Source of the DNA: Knoxdaviesia capensis
Taxonomy: Eukaryota; Ascomycota; Sordariomycetes; Microascales; Gondwanamycetaceae
Direction of reading: 5' to 3'
DNA length: 64,000 nt
Assembly (NCBI GenBank): GCA_001510575.1
Contig: LNGK01000017.1
Location: 131,194 to 195,193, forward strand
The first letter of the stretch is position 1, and every line of letters starts with the position of its first letter. This document shows, in pieces, positions 1-10,960 of this stretch. The notes under the pieces are model-generated. The model saw only the letters and a program-made list of their open reading frames with translations, did no database searches and was not told the DNA's origin. A program made the position numbers and the translations under genes.

Positions 1-746
1 CGGGTTGTCGCAGTCGAGGCCCCACTCCCAGTACGGCATGGCTCCTGGGAGTTCCAGCAATGTTAGCTGGCGAGTCCTTGTCTTTATGTACGCATGTGTA
101 GGGGGCTAAAGGTGACGTGGTGCTGCGACTTACCTGTGTAGCCACACTCTTTCTTCAAGTCCTCGCCCAGAGTCCAGATGTAGTACCGATGGAAGAGCAG
201 GAAAGTTGCCTGCCGTTGTGAAAAGGGGACATGTCAGCGTCATCTACACTTGAATATTCCAAGAGAAGTCCCACCATCTAGACATACCGAGTTGTGGACA
301 TAAGGAGTCAAGTAGTAGTGGAGAACCGCAAAGTCGTCGAACATAGACTTTGCACCCGGAACATCGGGGTACCGGGTCGGCTTCTCCATCAGGCAAGTGA
401 TGGCGTTGGTATAGGCAATGCGCTCTTCACCGGGCATGTTACGCCTGAAAGGAGATAGAGAGTGTCAGCAGGTGTATCAACAACCTCCACGATCAAGAGT
501 CATAGACTGCCCCGTTTCGTACCATTCGCGGCGGACGCTGACATTCTCCTTGGTGCATCCAGCTCCGGTATCGGGAAGCCGTGCCATGGCAGTGTCTTTG
601 GCAATCCTGGCCATGTCCCATAACGCCTCGCCCGAGTCGATCTGCTCCTGCGTGTACGCCGGGGCCTGGGCGGCGGCGAACGGCAGTGAGAGCACGGCCG
701 AGGCCACCAGAACAGCGGCGGCCGAGAGGTTCTTCATGATGACCAT
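1..746 (-). CDS. Tyrosinase, 5' part, cut by window edge
   Basis: Copper monooxygenase of the tyrosinase family, oxidising phenols to quinones for melanin-type pigment. Exons read 746-523, 444-288, 219-134 and 44-1 (continuing off the window), all with GT-AG introns and consistent phase. The N-terminus (alternative Met at 737) is a hydrophobic signal peptide ending near FAAAQA, so the enzyme is probably secreted or vesicular. Family motifs follow: CTKENVSVRREW, then AYTNAITCLMEKP, PGAKSMFDDF, and three CuA histidines, one in AVLHYYL, one in YVHNS and one in LLFHRYYIW. CGYTG and PYWEWGLDCDNP follow, spanning introns 2 and 3. The CuB half lies outside the window. The spliced protein is uninterrupted, so the gene looks intact. 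The substrate cannot be told from this half. Confidence 0.9.
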
Positions 747-3117
747 GTGGGCTACTCTCTTTGGGGGTAGAGATTCTGGTGAGATGCACAAAGAGAGGTC
801 CTAGGGAAACTGGTGATAACAAGAGACACCAGAACTGAGAGAACCAAGGGACTTGATTCTGGGGAACTTCTAGATACAGTATAAACCGCAGGAGAGGGAA
901 GACGGACGGGGGAGGGCCATAGTCTTCTATTATATAGACTCCCTCCCTTCTTCTCCCTATATCTTCACAGTACCCTCAACTAACAGCCGCCACATATATA
1001 GGAAGGGAACGGAGGAGAGAAAGAAAGCCAGAATTCCTCCATCCCCCCCTCTCCGCCTACCGCGAATCTTAACGGGCCGCAAATGACCGAGTGGACCTTG
1101 TTTACAGGAGGAAAAAGAAAATAAGAGTTCATCTGAAAAATTATGGCCCTGTCTACATCCTCCAGAAATGAAACGAACCCTCCTTCGACACCGTGTAGTC
1201 CATTCAGTGGCGAGTGCCTCCTATCTGAGGACTTGGTTTTGGCGTCTGAGGAGTGTCTCCGCCCTATCCAATATACGTACAAACAGAGTCCTATAGAGGT
1301 ATATAGCACAACCCACAAATCAGTATCCACAGATATATAGCTCTTCAGAGCTTGGGATCTCGGCAAATGGGGATTTTACCCCAGAGTGACACGGGAGAAG
1401 GCTCCGAGAGGCCAAAGAAACAGAAGTGGTTTGGACGAGGAGTGATGCCAGAACGGTGTCATAGCGACATAAGGACTCGCGGAGGAAACGACAGCATATA
1501 TTCTAGAGGGTGATACACATACTGGGCAATACCTCCGTACGAGACACTCCCGACTGTGTCGTACACGGGGCCTAACGTAGATTAACACGCCTCCTATTTG
1601 GTGATGCAGATCCCGCATGATGAGAATGTACGCTGGACTGTACTGTCTGTGTTTCCCAAAGACCAGGAAGTACGGAAGCTGCAGACCCAGGAATCATCCC
1701 GACGTTGATCCGAGATCAGATGTGTGTGTGTGCCGCTTGCCCCGTAGTTGGAATGTGCGGATTTCAACGGCCGGCACGGGTTGGGACTGGATCACTCGAA
1801 GGCGGAGATGGCGGCTCGGATCTCTGTGAACCGCCAGTGTTTCCTCCCTCCATGTTACTCTTTTGGTGAGATTCACGTCTCACAAGAACCCAATCTGGAA
1901 GAGTCTAGAGGTGGTCCTGTTATGGCTGGTCTGGGATACGCAGAACGGTGATGGGGGTGGTGGCCAGCCTATGGTAGAACAGAAGAAGAATGTCTGCATA
2001 AGAGAGACTGCGAGAGGAAGAGGGCACTGATTCACACAAAGTCTCCCTAATCAACAAGACTCGCAATTCCGCCTCACATTACATCCGGTAAACTCATCGG
2101 ACCAACACCTCCAGAACCAAGCGAGGTACTCCTCCAGGCGCCGATATCCCGGCTGGGCCGTGTAAGTGGACGGGAGAAAGACACAGATGTTTTGTCGATC
2201 CAATCAGATCCGACCCAGTTCAATCTTCTCTTCCTATTTCGACGAGTTCGCCTTTGCCGGAACCACAAGTGAGAGGCTGACCACAGCCCGGGAGAAATGA
2301 CAGTATCTCGGGAAGGGGGGGTCTTTTGTTTCTTGCTTTTTTGAATCCTCTTATTTCTCTCTGTACGGCCCCAACAACATAACCTTGATACGGGCCCACG
2401 AGGCGAGAAATATGCATATTCTTGGGGGCGTGTTTCCTCCAGATAAAGGAGGGCATACGTATGCTCATTTGCTGTGACTGAATATCGGGGCTGCAGCTTC
2501 GTGCCACTCTATATCTGGGTAAAATGGCTGAATGCACGCCTCTTGCATACAAACCACTATATGGGCCGGGATGTTTCTCTAAGTCCCGGATGGCGCAAAT
2601 AGAGTTGTTCTTCTTCCGAGGGAGGAAAAAAAGAGCGGAAAGTCCTCGTTGGAGTGGCTGTTGTGGCCTTCTCGATACCCGAATCGTTTGCCGGTAGTTT
2701 CGCTCTGCTGGGCGTATTTCAGATCTCGAGGAGTTGATAAGCCGGCCGGTCCTTCGCGAACGTCACACACGTGGTCTCCGTCTCTTGTCTTCCAAGAGAG
2801 CCGGGATCCCGTGCTCGCTCGAGTGGACCTCCAAGTCGAACGCAGCAGTTATCCCAATCCACCAAAAGATATAAGGAAAACCAAAAGAGACAAAAAAAAG
2901 AAATAAAAAAACACTCTCTGGATTAGACTCCTAGCTACCAAGAGGGAAAAAAAAAGCTGAAACCGCAGCAGAAGAAAGAGAAAGAGAGAAGCTATTCAAA
3001 TCAAAGGGTATAGTGTGCCTACAGGCCGGCTTCTCCATAATGCCGGCCAGTCCCTTGCTTTTGTGTATTCCGGGGTGTTTTCATTTCGATGCGCGCGCGC
3101 GGGTGCGTTAAAGGTTG
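747..3117. other. Gene-free interval between tyrosinase and rpb6
   Basis: About 2.4 kb. The left part should hold the tyrosinase promoter and the right end the rpb6 3' UTR. Open frames here are below 115 codons, have no recognisable motif and overlap on both strands. A purine-rich stretch with A runs lies around 2870-2990 and a short alternating GC run (cgcgcgcgcg) near 3092. I see no further gene. Confidence 0.6.
930..936 (-). promoter_or_regulatory. Possible TATA box of the tyrosinase gene
   Basis: Read on the minus strand this is TATATAA, about 185 bp upstream of the tyrosinase start codon. Position and sequence fit a core promoter, but other AT-rich stretches lie nearby (a TATATATAG around 993), so the choice is tentative. 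Confidence 0.35.
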
Positions 3118-3834
3118 TTACTGAAGAAGCTCCTCACAGGTCCAGTCCTCATAGCTAGAATCGCCGGTGTTAGTTGATCGTGTGTATAGGCAAAGCAGAG
3201 GGCCAGAAAAAGGGCACCGGAGGTTCTTACTATCCATCAGGGAGATACCGCCGGACTATCAGGGGAATCTTCTTCTCGCGCAGTTCCTTGATTGCGATCT
3301 GGAGAGGGTCGGTCTCGCCCTCAAGATCCACCAGTACCGGCGCATTCAAGCTGGGAAGCAAAGCAGAGATAGCGGGTTAGAAAAGTCCCAGGTCAAACGT
3401 GCTTCAGCCACTGGCGCGTCCACTAACCTGATCTGCAGCGCCCGCGTGCCCAGAATGCGCGCGCGCTCGTACTTGGTCATGTACGGCGTGGTTGTGCGGT
3501 CGCTATCGGCAATCTTCTTGTCCTTGTGCGACTTGTCCGTGCTGCGATTCGCCGCCGCCGCCGCATCGCCCGAGATCACCACGTTCTCGGCCGCCTCCGC
3601 GTCCGGGTCGCGCCCGACTTCCTCGTCGGCAAGGTCCTCCTCGCCCCAGAAATCGTTCGGCTCGTCATCGTCGAGGTAGGGCTCGTCACTGGATTGTTAT
3701 GGAAGTTATTCATGGACGTGTTAGCAAGACTTGCAGAGAATATTTGCGCAGGCCATCATCCTGTAGTAGATGCTGGAACTTCCTAAAGAAACATACCCGC
3801 CGCCGACATCGTCATCAGCCTCACGGTCAGACAT
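3118..3834 (-). CDS. RPO26: RNA polymerases I/II/III shared subunit Rpb6 (ABC23)
   Basis: Small subunit common to all three nuclear RNA polymerases; it helps assemble the enzyme and anchors the clamp. Four exons: 3834-3797, 3688-3428, 3350-3231 and 3154-3118, giving 151 residues, close to the roughly 155 of the yeast protein. An acidic, variable N-terminus (MSDREADDDVGGGDEPYL) precedes the conserved core with TTPYMTKYERARILGTRAL, LNAPVLVDLEGETDPL and KKIPLIVRRYLPDG, and the protein ends EDWTCEELLQ. The core is split by an intron exactly between ...LGTRALQIS and LNAPV, and the last exon has only 12 codons, so simple ORF callers will truncate the protein. Its neighbour, transcribed divergently, is the Pol III factor TFIIIA. 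Confidence 0.96.
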
Positions 3835-4346
3835 TGTGTATGGGTGATGGGATTGATGGACTGAAAGTGAAAAGTGAGTGGAACCCAAAAAGAAGAATGA
3901 GAGTGGGGATTTGCGTTATGGAGAGAGAAAAGAATGAATAGGAGGGAGCATTTATGTTTGCTGTCGTTGATGGTGAAGAAGGCAAATGGAATGTTCCACT
4001 AGAAAAATCTCCAACATGATTGAAGGCATTTTAGATAAAGGCTTATCGGATTAGCCTGGGTTCTACCGGGGAAACACTGGCACACCGCCTTTTTTTTCAC
4101 TAAAAAATTGTGGAAATCATTCTGCCACAAAAATTATAGTGAAGAAATTCTATATTATTTCTCAACCAGCTTCATTCATCACCGTTCACTCTCTCTTCCT
4201 ATTCTCATTCACCTTATGTTTCCTTTCCTCTTTATGTTTCTTTATACCTGAAAATCCACCTCTCTACCATTACTCGTCATACTTGACTATTCTCTCACTC
4301 ATAATACCTCCCGAATGTGGTGTTACTCCATTCCTTCGTCCTCATA
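3835..4346. promoter_or_regulatory. Divergent promoter region rpb6 / TFIIIA
   Basis: The 512 bp between the two start codons must hold both promoters. The right side is pyrimidine-rich toward the TFIIIA start (ctctcttcctattctcattc), typical of fungal leaders. The left side near rpb6 is purine-rich on the plus strand, so pyrimidine-rich in the rpb6 sense. No clear TATA box was identified. Confidence 0.55.
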
Positions 4347-5942
4347 ATGGCGACTGTTCAGAAGGGTGTTGACCTCACCGGTCCTTCTGAACATCAGCTG
4401 AATCACATTGAATTTCTTCTAGATGACCGGATACGAATCCCCTTACGTCCTAGCAAGAAACGACTTCTTGAGCAGACCGAAGATGCCAGCCGCCGTTCCC
4501 CCAAGAAGCCTCGGAGTGCATACTCGCAACGTGATGGTAGCGACGACGATGAGGACTCGACCTTCGATGACGCCGATTCCGACCGCGAGAGCCACATCGA
4601 GTCAGTCACTCCCTCAACATCAGCATGCGGCTCTTACAGACACAAGCCGGGCTATGTGCGCCCACTAAAGCTGGTATATTGCGACTTCCCCGGCTGCAGC
4701 AAGAAGTTTAACCGGCCGGCCCGGCTCCAAGCCCACGTGCGGTCGCACACAAACGAGCGGCCGTTCGCATGCCCATTTGACGACTGCGACAAGACCTACC
4801 TACAAGACAAGCACTTGAGCCACCACATCAAGTCCTGCCACAGTAACGAGCGGCCGTTCAAGTGCTCACACCCCGGCTGCGACCTCGGCTTCGTCAACTC
4901 GACCCGTCTGAACCGCCACATGGTGGTCCACGCCAACAAGTTCTTGTGTACTGCCTACCCGCCGTGCAGCAAGGAGTTCCGCCGCCAGAACACGTTGGAC
5001 CGCCATGTGCAGGCAGACCACCTGCACCAACCGGCGTTTGCATGCCCGGTGTCCGGCTGTACTTCGAGCTACGACACCGCCGGGGCGCTGCGCAACCACC
5101 GCAAGCGCGAGCACGAGGAGCCGCACTTCTTCTGCGACGAATGTACGACCACCACCCCCACCCCGGCCGATGGCAGCGAGCCGGCGCCGCTAGGCTTCCG
5201 CACCGCGGCGCTCCTAGCCGCCCACTTGCGCAAGGAGCATATGCACTGCTCGTTCTGCACCTTCCGCTGCGCCTTCCGCCGCGACCTCGACAAGCACATC
5301 GCCGTGCACCACTCCGGCCAGTCGGTTGACGACCGCAAGACCGTCGCGTGTCCGTGGACCGGCTGCGGCAAGCGGTTTACCAAGAAAGCCAACCTGAACG
5401 CCCATGTGCGGTCGGTGCATGAGGGCCACCGCTTCGTGTGCGGAGAGTTCGACCTTGCTGGGTCGGCCACTGCTGCGAGTAATGGAATCGCAGCCGCAGC
5501 AGCAACAGACTTGGTGGCTTGGCCGCGGTCGGACGGATGCGGCGCTGGCTTTGTGACCAAGGCTAACCTGGAGTCACATGTTCGCCACGTGCACCTGAAG
5601 ATCGAGCGCCCCGCGGCAACCCCCCACCCCCGCTGCGATCTGGACGAGATTTCGGGCGCGTTTGCGGAGGCGACCCGCACGGTTACCTGCTCCGTGGCCG
5701 GCTGCGACCGCCAGTTTGCCCGCCACCACGATCTGCAGTTCCATGTTTCGGCCGATCACCCGGTGCCTGCTGAGTCACCGGCCCCAGCCGCCGAACCCGC
5801 GGTGGTGCCTTCAGCACAGCCGGACATGTCCTTCTCGCCGTCCTTCTTCGACGAGGCAAATAACGGCAGTGCGGAGATGTTTGCGGAGATGGATCTTTCC
5901 TACGACTTTCTTGATCCTGAGCTGTTCACAGTTTCTCTTTAA
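4347..5942 (+). CDS. PZF1: Transcription factor IIIA (C2H2 zinc-finger)
   Basis: Single-exon C2H2 protein of 531 residues, most likely TFIIIA, which binds the internal control region of 5S rRNA genes and recruits TFIIIC/TFIIIB for Pol III. After an acidic N-terminus (residues 1-105), about ten fingers follow in tandem (about 111-480), many of the TFIIIA form C-x4-C-x12-H-x3/4-H, for example CDFPGCSKKF, CPFDDCDKTY, CSHPGCDLGF, CPWTGCGKRF and CSVAGCDRQF. Fingers 6 and 9 are stretched by low-complexity inserts (proline/threonine and alanine-rich). A tail with acidic and aromatic residues ends the protein. I prefer the Met at 4347 (MATVQ) over an in-frame Met at 4317, whose ten extra residues look like translated leader. 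The 5S role is inferred from finger number and spacing. Confidence 0.82.
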   Translation: MATVQKGVDLTGPSEHQLNHIEFLLDDRIRIPLRPSKKRLLEQTEDASRRSPKKPRSAYSQRDGSDDDEDSTFDDADSDRESHIESVTPSTSACGSYRHKPGYVRPLKLVYCDFPGCSKKFNRPARLQAHVRSHTNERPFACPFDDCDKTYLQDKHLSHHIKSCHSNERPFKCSHPGCDLGFVNSTRLNRHMVVHANKFLCTAYPPCSKEFRRQNTLDRHVQADHLHQPAFACPVSGCTSSYDTAGALRNHRKREHEEPHFFCDECTTTTPTPADGSEPAPLGFRTAALLAAHLRKEHMHCSFCTFRCAFRRDLDKHIAVHHSGQSVDDRKTVACPWTGCGKRFTKKANLNAHVRSVHEGHRFVCGEFDLAGSATAASNGIAAAAATDLVAWPRSDGCGAGFVTKANLESHVRHVHLKIERPAATPHPRCDLDEISGAFAEATRTVTCSVAGCDRQFARHHDLQFHVSADHPVPAESPAPAAEPAVVPSAQPDMSFSPSFFDEANNGSAEMFAEMDLSYDFLDPELFTVSL

Positions 5943-6458
5943 CTCGATACAACATCTCATCATACACCAATTCACACACTTCCAAAATCTCTCTACATTA
6001 ATGACCCCTAGATGCTCATGAATTCATGTTTGAACTTACACTGTTGGGCTGGCGCTTTAAAAGATTGGATTCTGGGATGATTTTTCTATTCAACCCCCGG
6101 TTGAGGCGTACAAAAAGCATACTTTTCATGCTCACGATTCTATGTATATTACAACGACGATGGCTGAGGAGGTTAAAAGATGTCAACCTCTTTTAGGTTG
6201 GATACAAAATACAAGCCACACTGATCTAACTTCAATTCATATGAACCTACCCCTTGAAAAAGTGAATGAAATACAAGGAACATAGACCCAATAGCTATGC
6301 TTCCAAAGTAGCGAAGAAAATTCTTTTTTACAGAAGACAGACCGTGTAAACATGGGAAACCTAACAAATGGTAGATGCCAGACCGTTTGAATGCAAGAGA
6401 ACAAAATAGAGAAGAGATATGTAGCAAGAAAAAAAGAAAAGGGGGGGTTTGGGTTTCG
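5943..6458. other. Convergent 3' region TFIIIA / zrt3
   Basis: 516 bp between two stop codons, AT-rich, consistent with 3' UTRs and polyadenylation signals of both genes. No gene or repeat seen. Confidence 0.6.
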
Positions 6459-8405
6459 TTAAGACACCAGGGCACTACTAACACCCATGGCCACCATCCC
6501 CAGTAACGCAAACAAAATACACATATTGCGATCATGGTTCAGCGCCAGCCCTTCGACAAACAGCTGCAGCGCCACACTGACCATGATGCCCGCCACCGCG
6601 GCAAACATGGCCCCGTAGCTCGCGCCAACCTGGACCCCCCCGGGAGGCGCCCCGGACCCCGGCCCATCGGCAAAGTGGAACCACGCGGCGGCGGCGGCGG
6701 CCCCGAGCGGCTGACTCAGCCCACCGAGCAGCGCCGCCCACAAGACGGCCCGCAGCCGGCTGCCGAGGGCGAGGTACAGCGGCAGGGCGATGGCGAACCC
6801 TTCGGCGATGTTGTGCACGAACAGCGCCGCAAAGACACTGAGCCCGAGCGCCGGGTTGGCGTGGTTCGTCGCAAAGGTGATGAAGCCCTCGGGGAACTTG
6901 TGCAGCGCGATGGCGATGGAGGTCTGCAGGCCGATCGAGAGGAAGGCGTTTTCCGGCACGTGGTGGTGGTGTTGCGCGTGGTCGGCGTCGGCGTGGCTGT
7001 GTGCGTCGTCATGGTGGGGGTGCGGGTGCGGGTGCGACATGTGCGAGTGCACGCTGGCGTGGCGTGTGGAGGTCTGATATCCAAAAGGGTTCGAGGGGCT
7101 GTGGGGTTCTAGGGTTTGCGCCTCGACGTCCACGTTCTCCGTGCAGGGCGAAGCCGGGCGGCTGGACACACAATTGTTCACAGGGGTAGGGGTATCAGCC
7201 AAATCCGCATGGGTATGGTCGCCATGCACCCAGTGGTGGCTATCACCCGCTGCGTCGACCACGGGATCTTCAAGTTCCGCGTACTCGAGCGTATGACGGT
7301 GGTTATGCACGGCCGGATGATGCAAGCGGGCCTCCGGGGCCGGCTCCGACATCGACACGGGCAGGGTCGGGCGGGCCAGATGCGCAGCCGCCCGCGTGGT
7401 GAGGTGCTTGAGGCAGCCCTGGCCGCACGGGTCAGAGTATCCAAAGCACGGGCCGGTCTCGTCGCAGTTGGTCTTGGTGTCCCTCACGAAGGAGAGCACG
7501 CGCTTATGCACCTTGGCGATCGAAGTCTGCCGGTCCAGGCCGGGGCGCACGGGGACCTGTGCAATCTCGGATACGGGGGGTTGAGCGGAATGTGACGTGG
7601 TGGGGACTAGTACGGGCTGGAGGAGCGGAGTCCGCTCAGACACGGCTGCCGCGGCCTCTTCAAGGATGATCGACTTGGCAAGATCCGGGTCCGCACCCCC
7701 CGGAACTCCGGCAGACCGGGGCCGGGGGTGGTGGTCCGGGGAGTCAGTTGCTGTGCGGCCGTGGCTGTGGCCGTTCTGCAGAAACGATTTATGGTGGTCA
7801 TGAAGCGATCCATGCGACGACGTCCGGTCGTGATGGTGATTGTGGAGCCCGGTGATGGCTTCCTCGTCGTGGGAGTGGTCGCAGTCCACAACATGTGACG
7901 GCATAAACTGGTGCACGAAGCGCGATATTATGCTGATGCCGACAAAGCCGGCGACGAAGCAGGACATGACTATTACTCCTGTGACCGGGCGCGAGTATCC
8001 GGCCTTCAGGACGTATTTGCTTGCCGACGGAAGCATCGAGTATAATGACGAGAATAGCTGGGGTGGATGTTGGAGTTAGTTTTCTGCGGTATCATTTCTG
8101 TGGTATCAGGCAAGACGCAGGCAGGGGAATCATACCATAACGCCAAAACTCAAACACAGCGAGCAGGCCAGAAACACATCGCTGTCCTGGATGCTGAAGT
8201 TCTCTTTTCCGGGGATCCTTCTGATAATCAGATCAGAGTACACAACCGCGGCGCCAAATATGCAGGCTAGAGAGAAGGACGAGGTCAGCAAGGACACTGT
8301 CGATGATAACAGTGATATGCATCAAAGAGAAAGAAACTCACCGGCGGCGCTGGCCAGACACAAAATCCAGCCGCGACCATCGTTGCTGAGGCCGAGAGAA
8401 TCCAT
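6459..8405 (-). CDS. ZRT3: ZIP zinc transporter, Zrt3 type (vacuolar export)
   Basis: ZIP-family metal permease resembling yeast Zrt3, which releases zinc stored in the vacuole to the cytosol. Exons 8405-8342, 8266-8136 and 8057-6459 give 597 residues; taking only the long frame from 8036 would lose the first two membrane helices (region CIFGAAVVYSDLII and CSLCLSFGVMLFSSLYSML). A third helix lies in VTGVIVMSCFVAGF. A long His-rich cytosolic or lumenal loop follows (HSHDEE, HNHHHD, HSHMSHPHPHPHHDDAHSH). The C-terminal helices carry the ZIP metal-site motifs ALHKFPEGF and FVHNIAEGF. The long loop with a CFGYSDPCGQGC cysteine cluster is a further distinctive part. Zinc as substrate is inferred from the family. 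Confidence 0.87.
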
Positions 8406-9633
8406 TGGAAGGGAAAGATATATGCGTAGATCGAGGATAGTCGCAATTGGGAGTAGTGGATGTATATTTGCGATCGTGAAGTTTCCTGGCCGGTCCTAGA
8501 GGCTTCTAATCACCTCTCACAACGCCACCAAAGCTGCCAAAGACGGTGTGTATCGACATGCGGAGAGTGGTGAAGAAAAAGAATGCCTGGGTATGCAAAG
8601 AGCACGGGTTTCCACCAAGAGCGATAAAGCTGGGGCGGATGCGTACCGAAGAAGCGCCACCAGTCAGAGTAAGGCGCGGGCGGGATAAAGGGGGGGGTCG
8701 GAAATAACGGTACTGCAAGATCTGGAAAGATGCCGCACCCAAGATCTGTAGAGAGTTCTATTATAGAGAGAGTTGAAGACGTGAGATCATGGGAGATGTT
8801 GGGAGAGTGTTACGTGAAAAATTATGACGTGGAGAAGAGACTGGAAGTGAGCGTGGGATGATGTCAAAACTGAAAGAACGGCGGTTGGAGACGGATCAAA
8901 AATGGATGAGATAAGGGGATGAGATGGATGAGAAGAGGAAATTAGAGGGCGAGAGGCAAGAGAGAAAAGAACGGGATGGAAGAAAGAAAGAAAGAGAGAA
9001 AGAAAAAAGAAAAAAAGAAATGGGATGCTCTAGTTGATTCGGAGCGGGATGTTGATGTTATACCGACGGAGGTGGTGATTACGGAAGCCGGAGCCGGAAG
9101 CCGGAAGAGGGAAGACACGAAGAGGAAGGAGCAGGAAAGGGCAAGAGCCACCCACACCAAGATCGAAGCAGTGGAGAAGAGGGTTACTCGGTATGTATAT
9201 GCGCGCGGGATATAAGATCGAGATCACCGAGGATGTCGATGTGTATGGATGGAAGCAGGGAAGATGCAGGCTCGCTTGTGTCTACCTACAGAAGACCCGG
9301 TGATTATATATATGGAAGCAGAACCCGGAGGAAAAAAAGCAAAGAGCCAAGAGCTGCAGGCCATCAAGGTTGGAAAAGAAATGCAAGTCAAGAACCACAA
9401 GCAAGTGAATAGGCAGTGGCGCATATTTCGCTCCGTCTAACTAAACAGGGTCGCACGTACGTAGACTTCTATGCGCCTTTTGCGTGTGCTCCCAGCCCGG
9501 TTTATGATCAGTCAAAGTTAGAGCGGTAGAGTGAGAACCCTGATGATCTGCGATGTCTTGTCTAGGCATCGCCACTGACCTTAGGCCCCGACCACGCTTC
9601 TGTCCGTTTCTTACCCCGACGCAGGGCATATTT

Positions 9634-9656
9634 TCTCTCTCTCTCTCTCTCTCTCT
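9634..9656. repeat. TC dinucleotide microsatellite
   Basis: Uninterrupted (TC)11-12 in the zrt3/nuc1 intergenic region, a simple repeat of the kind common in fungal promoters. Confidence 0.95.
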
Positions 9657-10876
9657 GCTTGTAATTTCAAATACCTCAAAAATCAAAGGTCGGTGGTTCG
9701 TCCTCTTCGCCCCCGAATCACCTGTTCTCGCTTGTTCTGCCACAGAAGCGCAAAACGCGGCGCAGAATCACCGGTGTGAACTAGACCCAACACGCCGTGG
9801 TTTTGTGTTTCTGCAGACTGACAGCAGCCCTGGTCCCTGGTCGACTGGAAAGTAAGGCTGCGTCACTGCGTTTCCCGCGTCGAATCACGACAGCGGGAAG
9901 TGCGCGATCGAAGGGTGAAGCTGCCCTAGGGTTGGTGAACTTGAGACACACGGATGGAACCCTAAGCGGAAATAAGCGGAAGAGAAAGATCTCCAGAAAA
10001 AATCTCCGCAGAACATCTTCCAGCACCTCCACCCGTGCCACTTCCCACCTCGTAGTTCCGGAAGATCCACTTGCGCATCGTAACAGAGTACCCGCCCGAC
10101 AGGCTGCCATATCATGATAAGCTGTCCGCTGCCCGACTCCCAGCGTCGACAGGTCACAAGCGCACCGCACTTCTCGCACCGGCCATCTTGTTTTGTGTTC
10201 CAAAACTGTCCGAGTACCCATAGCCACCAGGAATTCACACCAAAAAGGTATCTTGCGCCAAAATTCAGCCTCCAAGTTCCACGGCCACGGCCACGTTGTC
10301 TCTGTCTCGGTGTACTCGGTGGGTGGACACATGCATTCCCGCCTTTTTGTGTGTGCAGCTGGAAACAGCTGCCTGTGACCCTGCCAGCTGACAGAAACCG
10401 ACGACAGTTCCTTTGTTCGTGACATTTTTTTCAAGCTTCAAATTTGTCCTTCACCACTTCCAACATTCAGGCAAACACCTTCATTTCGTTCTTGGATATT
10501 TTCTGGGCCTGATCTTTTCACTCCCCTCCGCTCCTTTTTCTGTTCATAGCCTGAATCTCGCTCTATATATACGTCCCTTTTTGTTCTCATCTCGCTGTAT
10601 TTTTCCTGTATTTTTCCTGTATTTTACTCTCTCTTGATCTGTCTTGACGTCCACGTTCACGTGTATCATCATCTCCGTCACTTGGCTGTGTGTCCGCGCT
10701 CATTTTTGGCATACTCCCTGACCTTTCCCTTGCTATACTTGTATATTTCTTGAACACTGCCCTCCTCAGCTGCCTGTCACTGCGCAGAAACCTATGCCGA
10801 TCTCTCGATCCTCGTGACCCTCTCTCTCTGAGCTGTGCCTTCGTCTCTCAACACTTGACTCTCCCCTCACAGCGGC

Positions 10877-10883
10877 TATAAAA
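10877..10883 (+). promoter_or_regulatory. TATA box of nuc1
   Basis: TATAAAA inside ggctataaaagttggcc, 84 bp upstream of the nuc1 start codon and followed by a pyrimidine-rich stretch that would contain the transcription start. Sequence and distance fit a core promoter. Confidence 0.6.
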
Positions 10884-10960
10884 GTTGGCCGGCTCTCTCT
10901 CCCTCTCACCTCGACCGCTTCTCTCAAGCTTCCTCCCTCGCGGGATCTTATTCACCCACC

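Larger units (their letters stand above)
8406..10960. other. Divergent intergenic region zrt3 / nuc1
   Basis: 2.55 kb. The left half is purine-rich on the plus strand (GAAAGAAAGAAAG around 8980-9020), so pyrimidine-rich in the zrt3 sense. The right half, 10430-10950, is pyrimidine-rich in the nuc1 sense, like a long fungal leader. A TC repeat lies at 9634-9656. The longest frame (9781-10434 minus) shows no domain or helix pattern that I recognise. No gene supported. Confidence 0.55.

Noticed and set aside
9781..10434. 217-codon minus-strand frame in the zrt3/nuc1 intergenic region
   Set aside because: No motif, biased composition, and no splice partners; overlaps other short frames on both strands.
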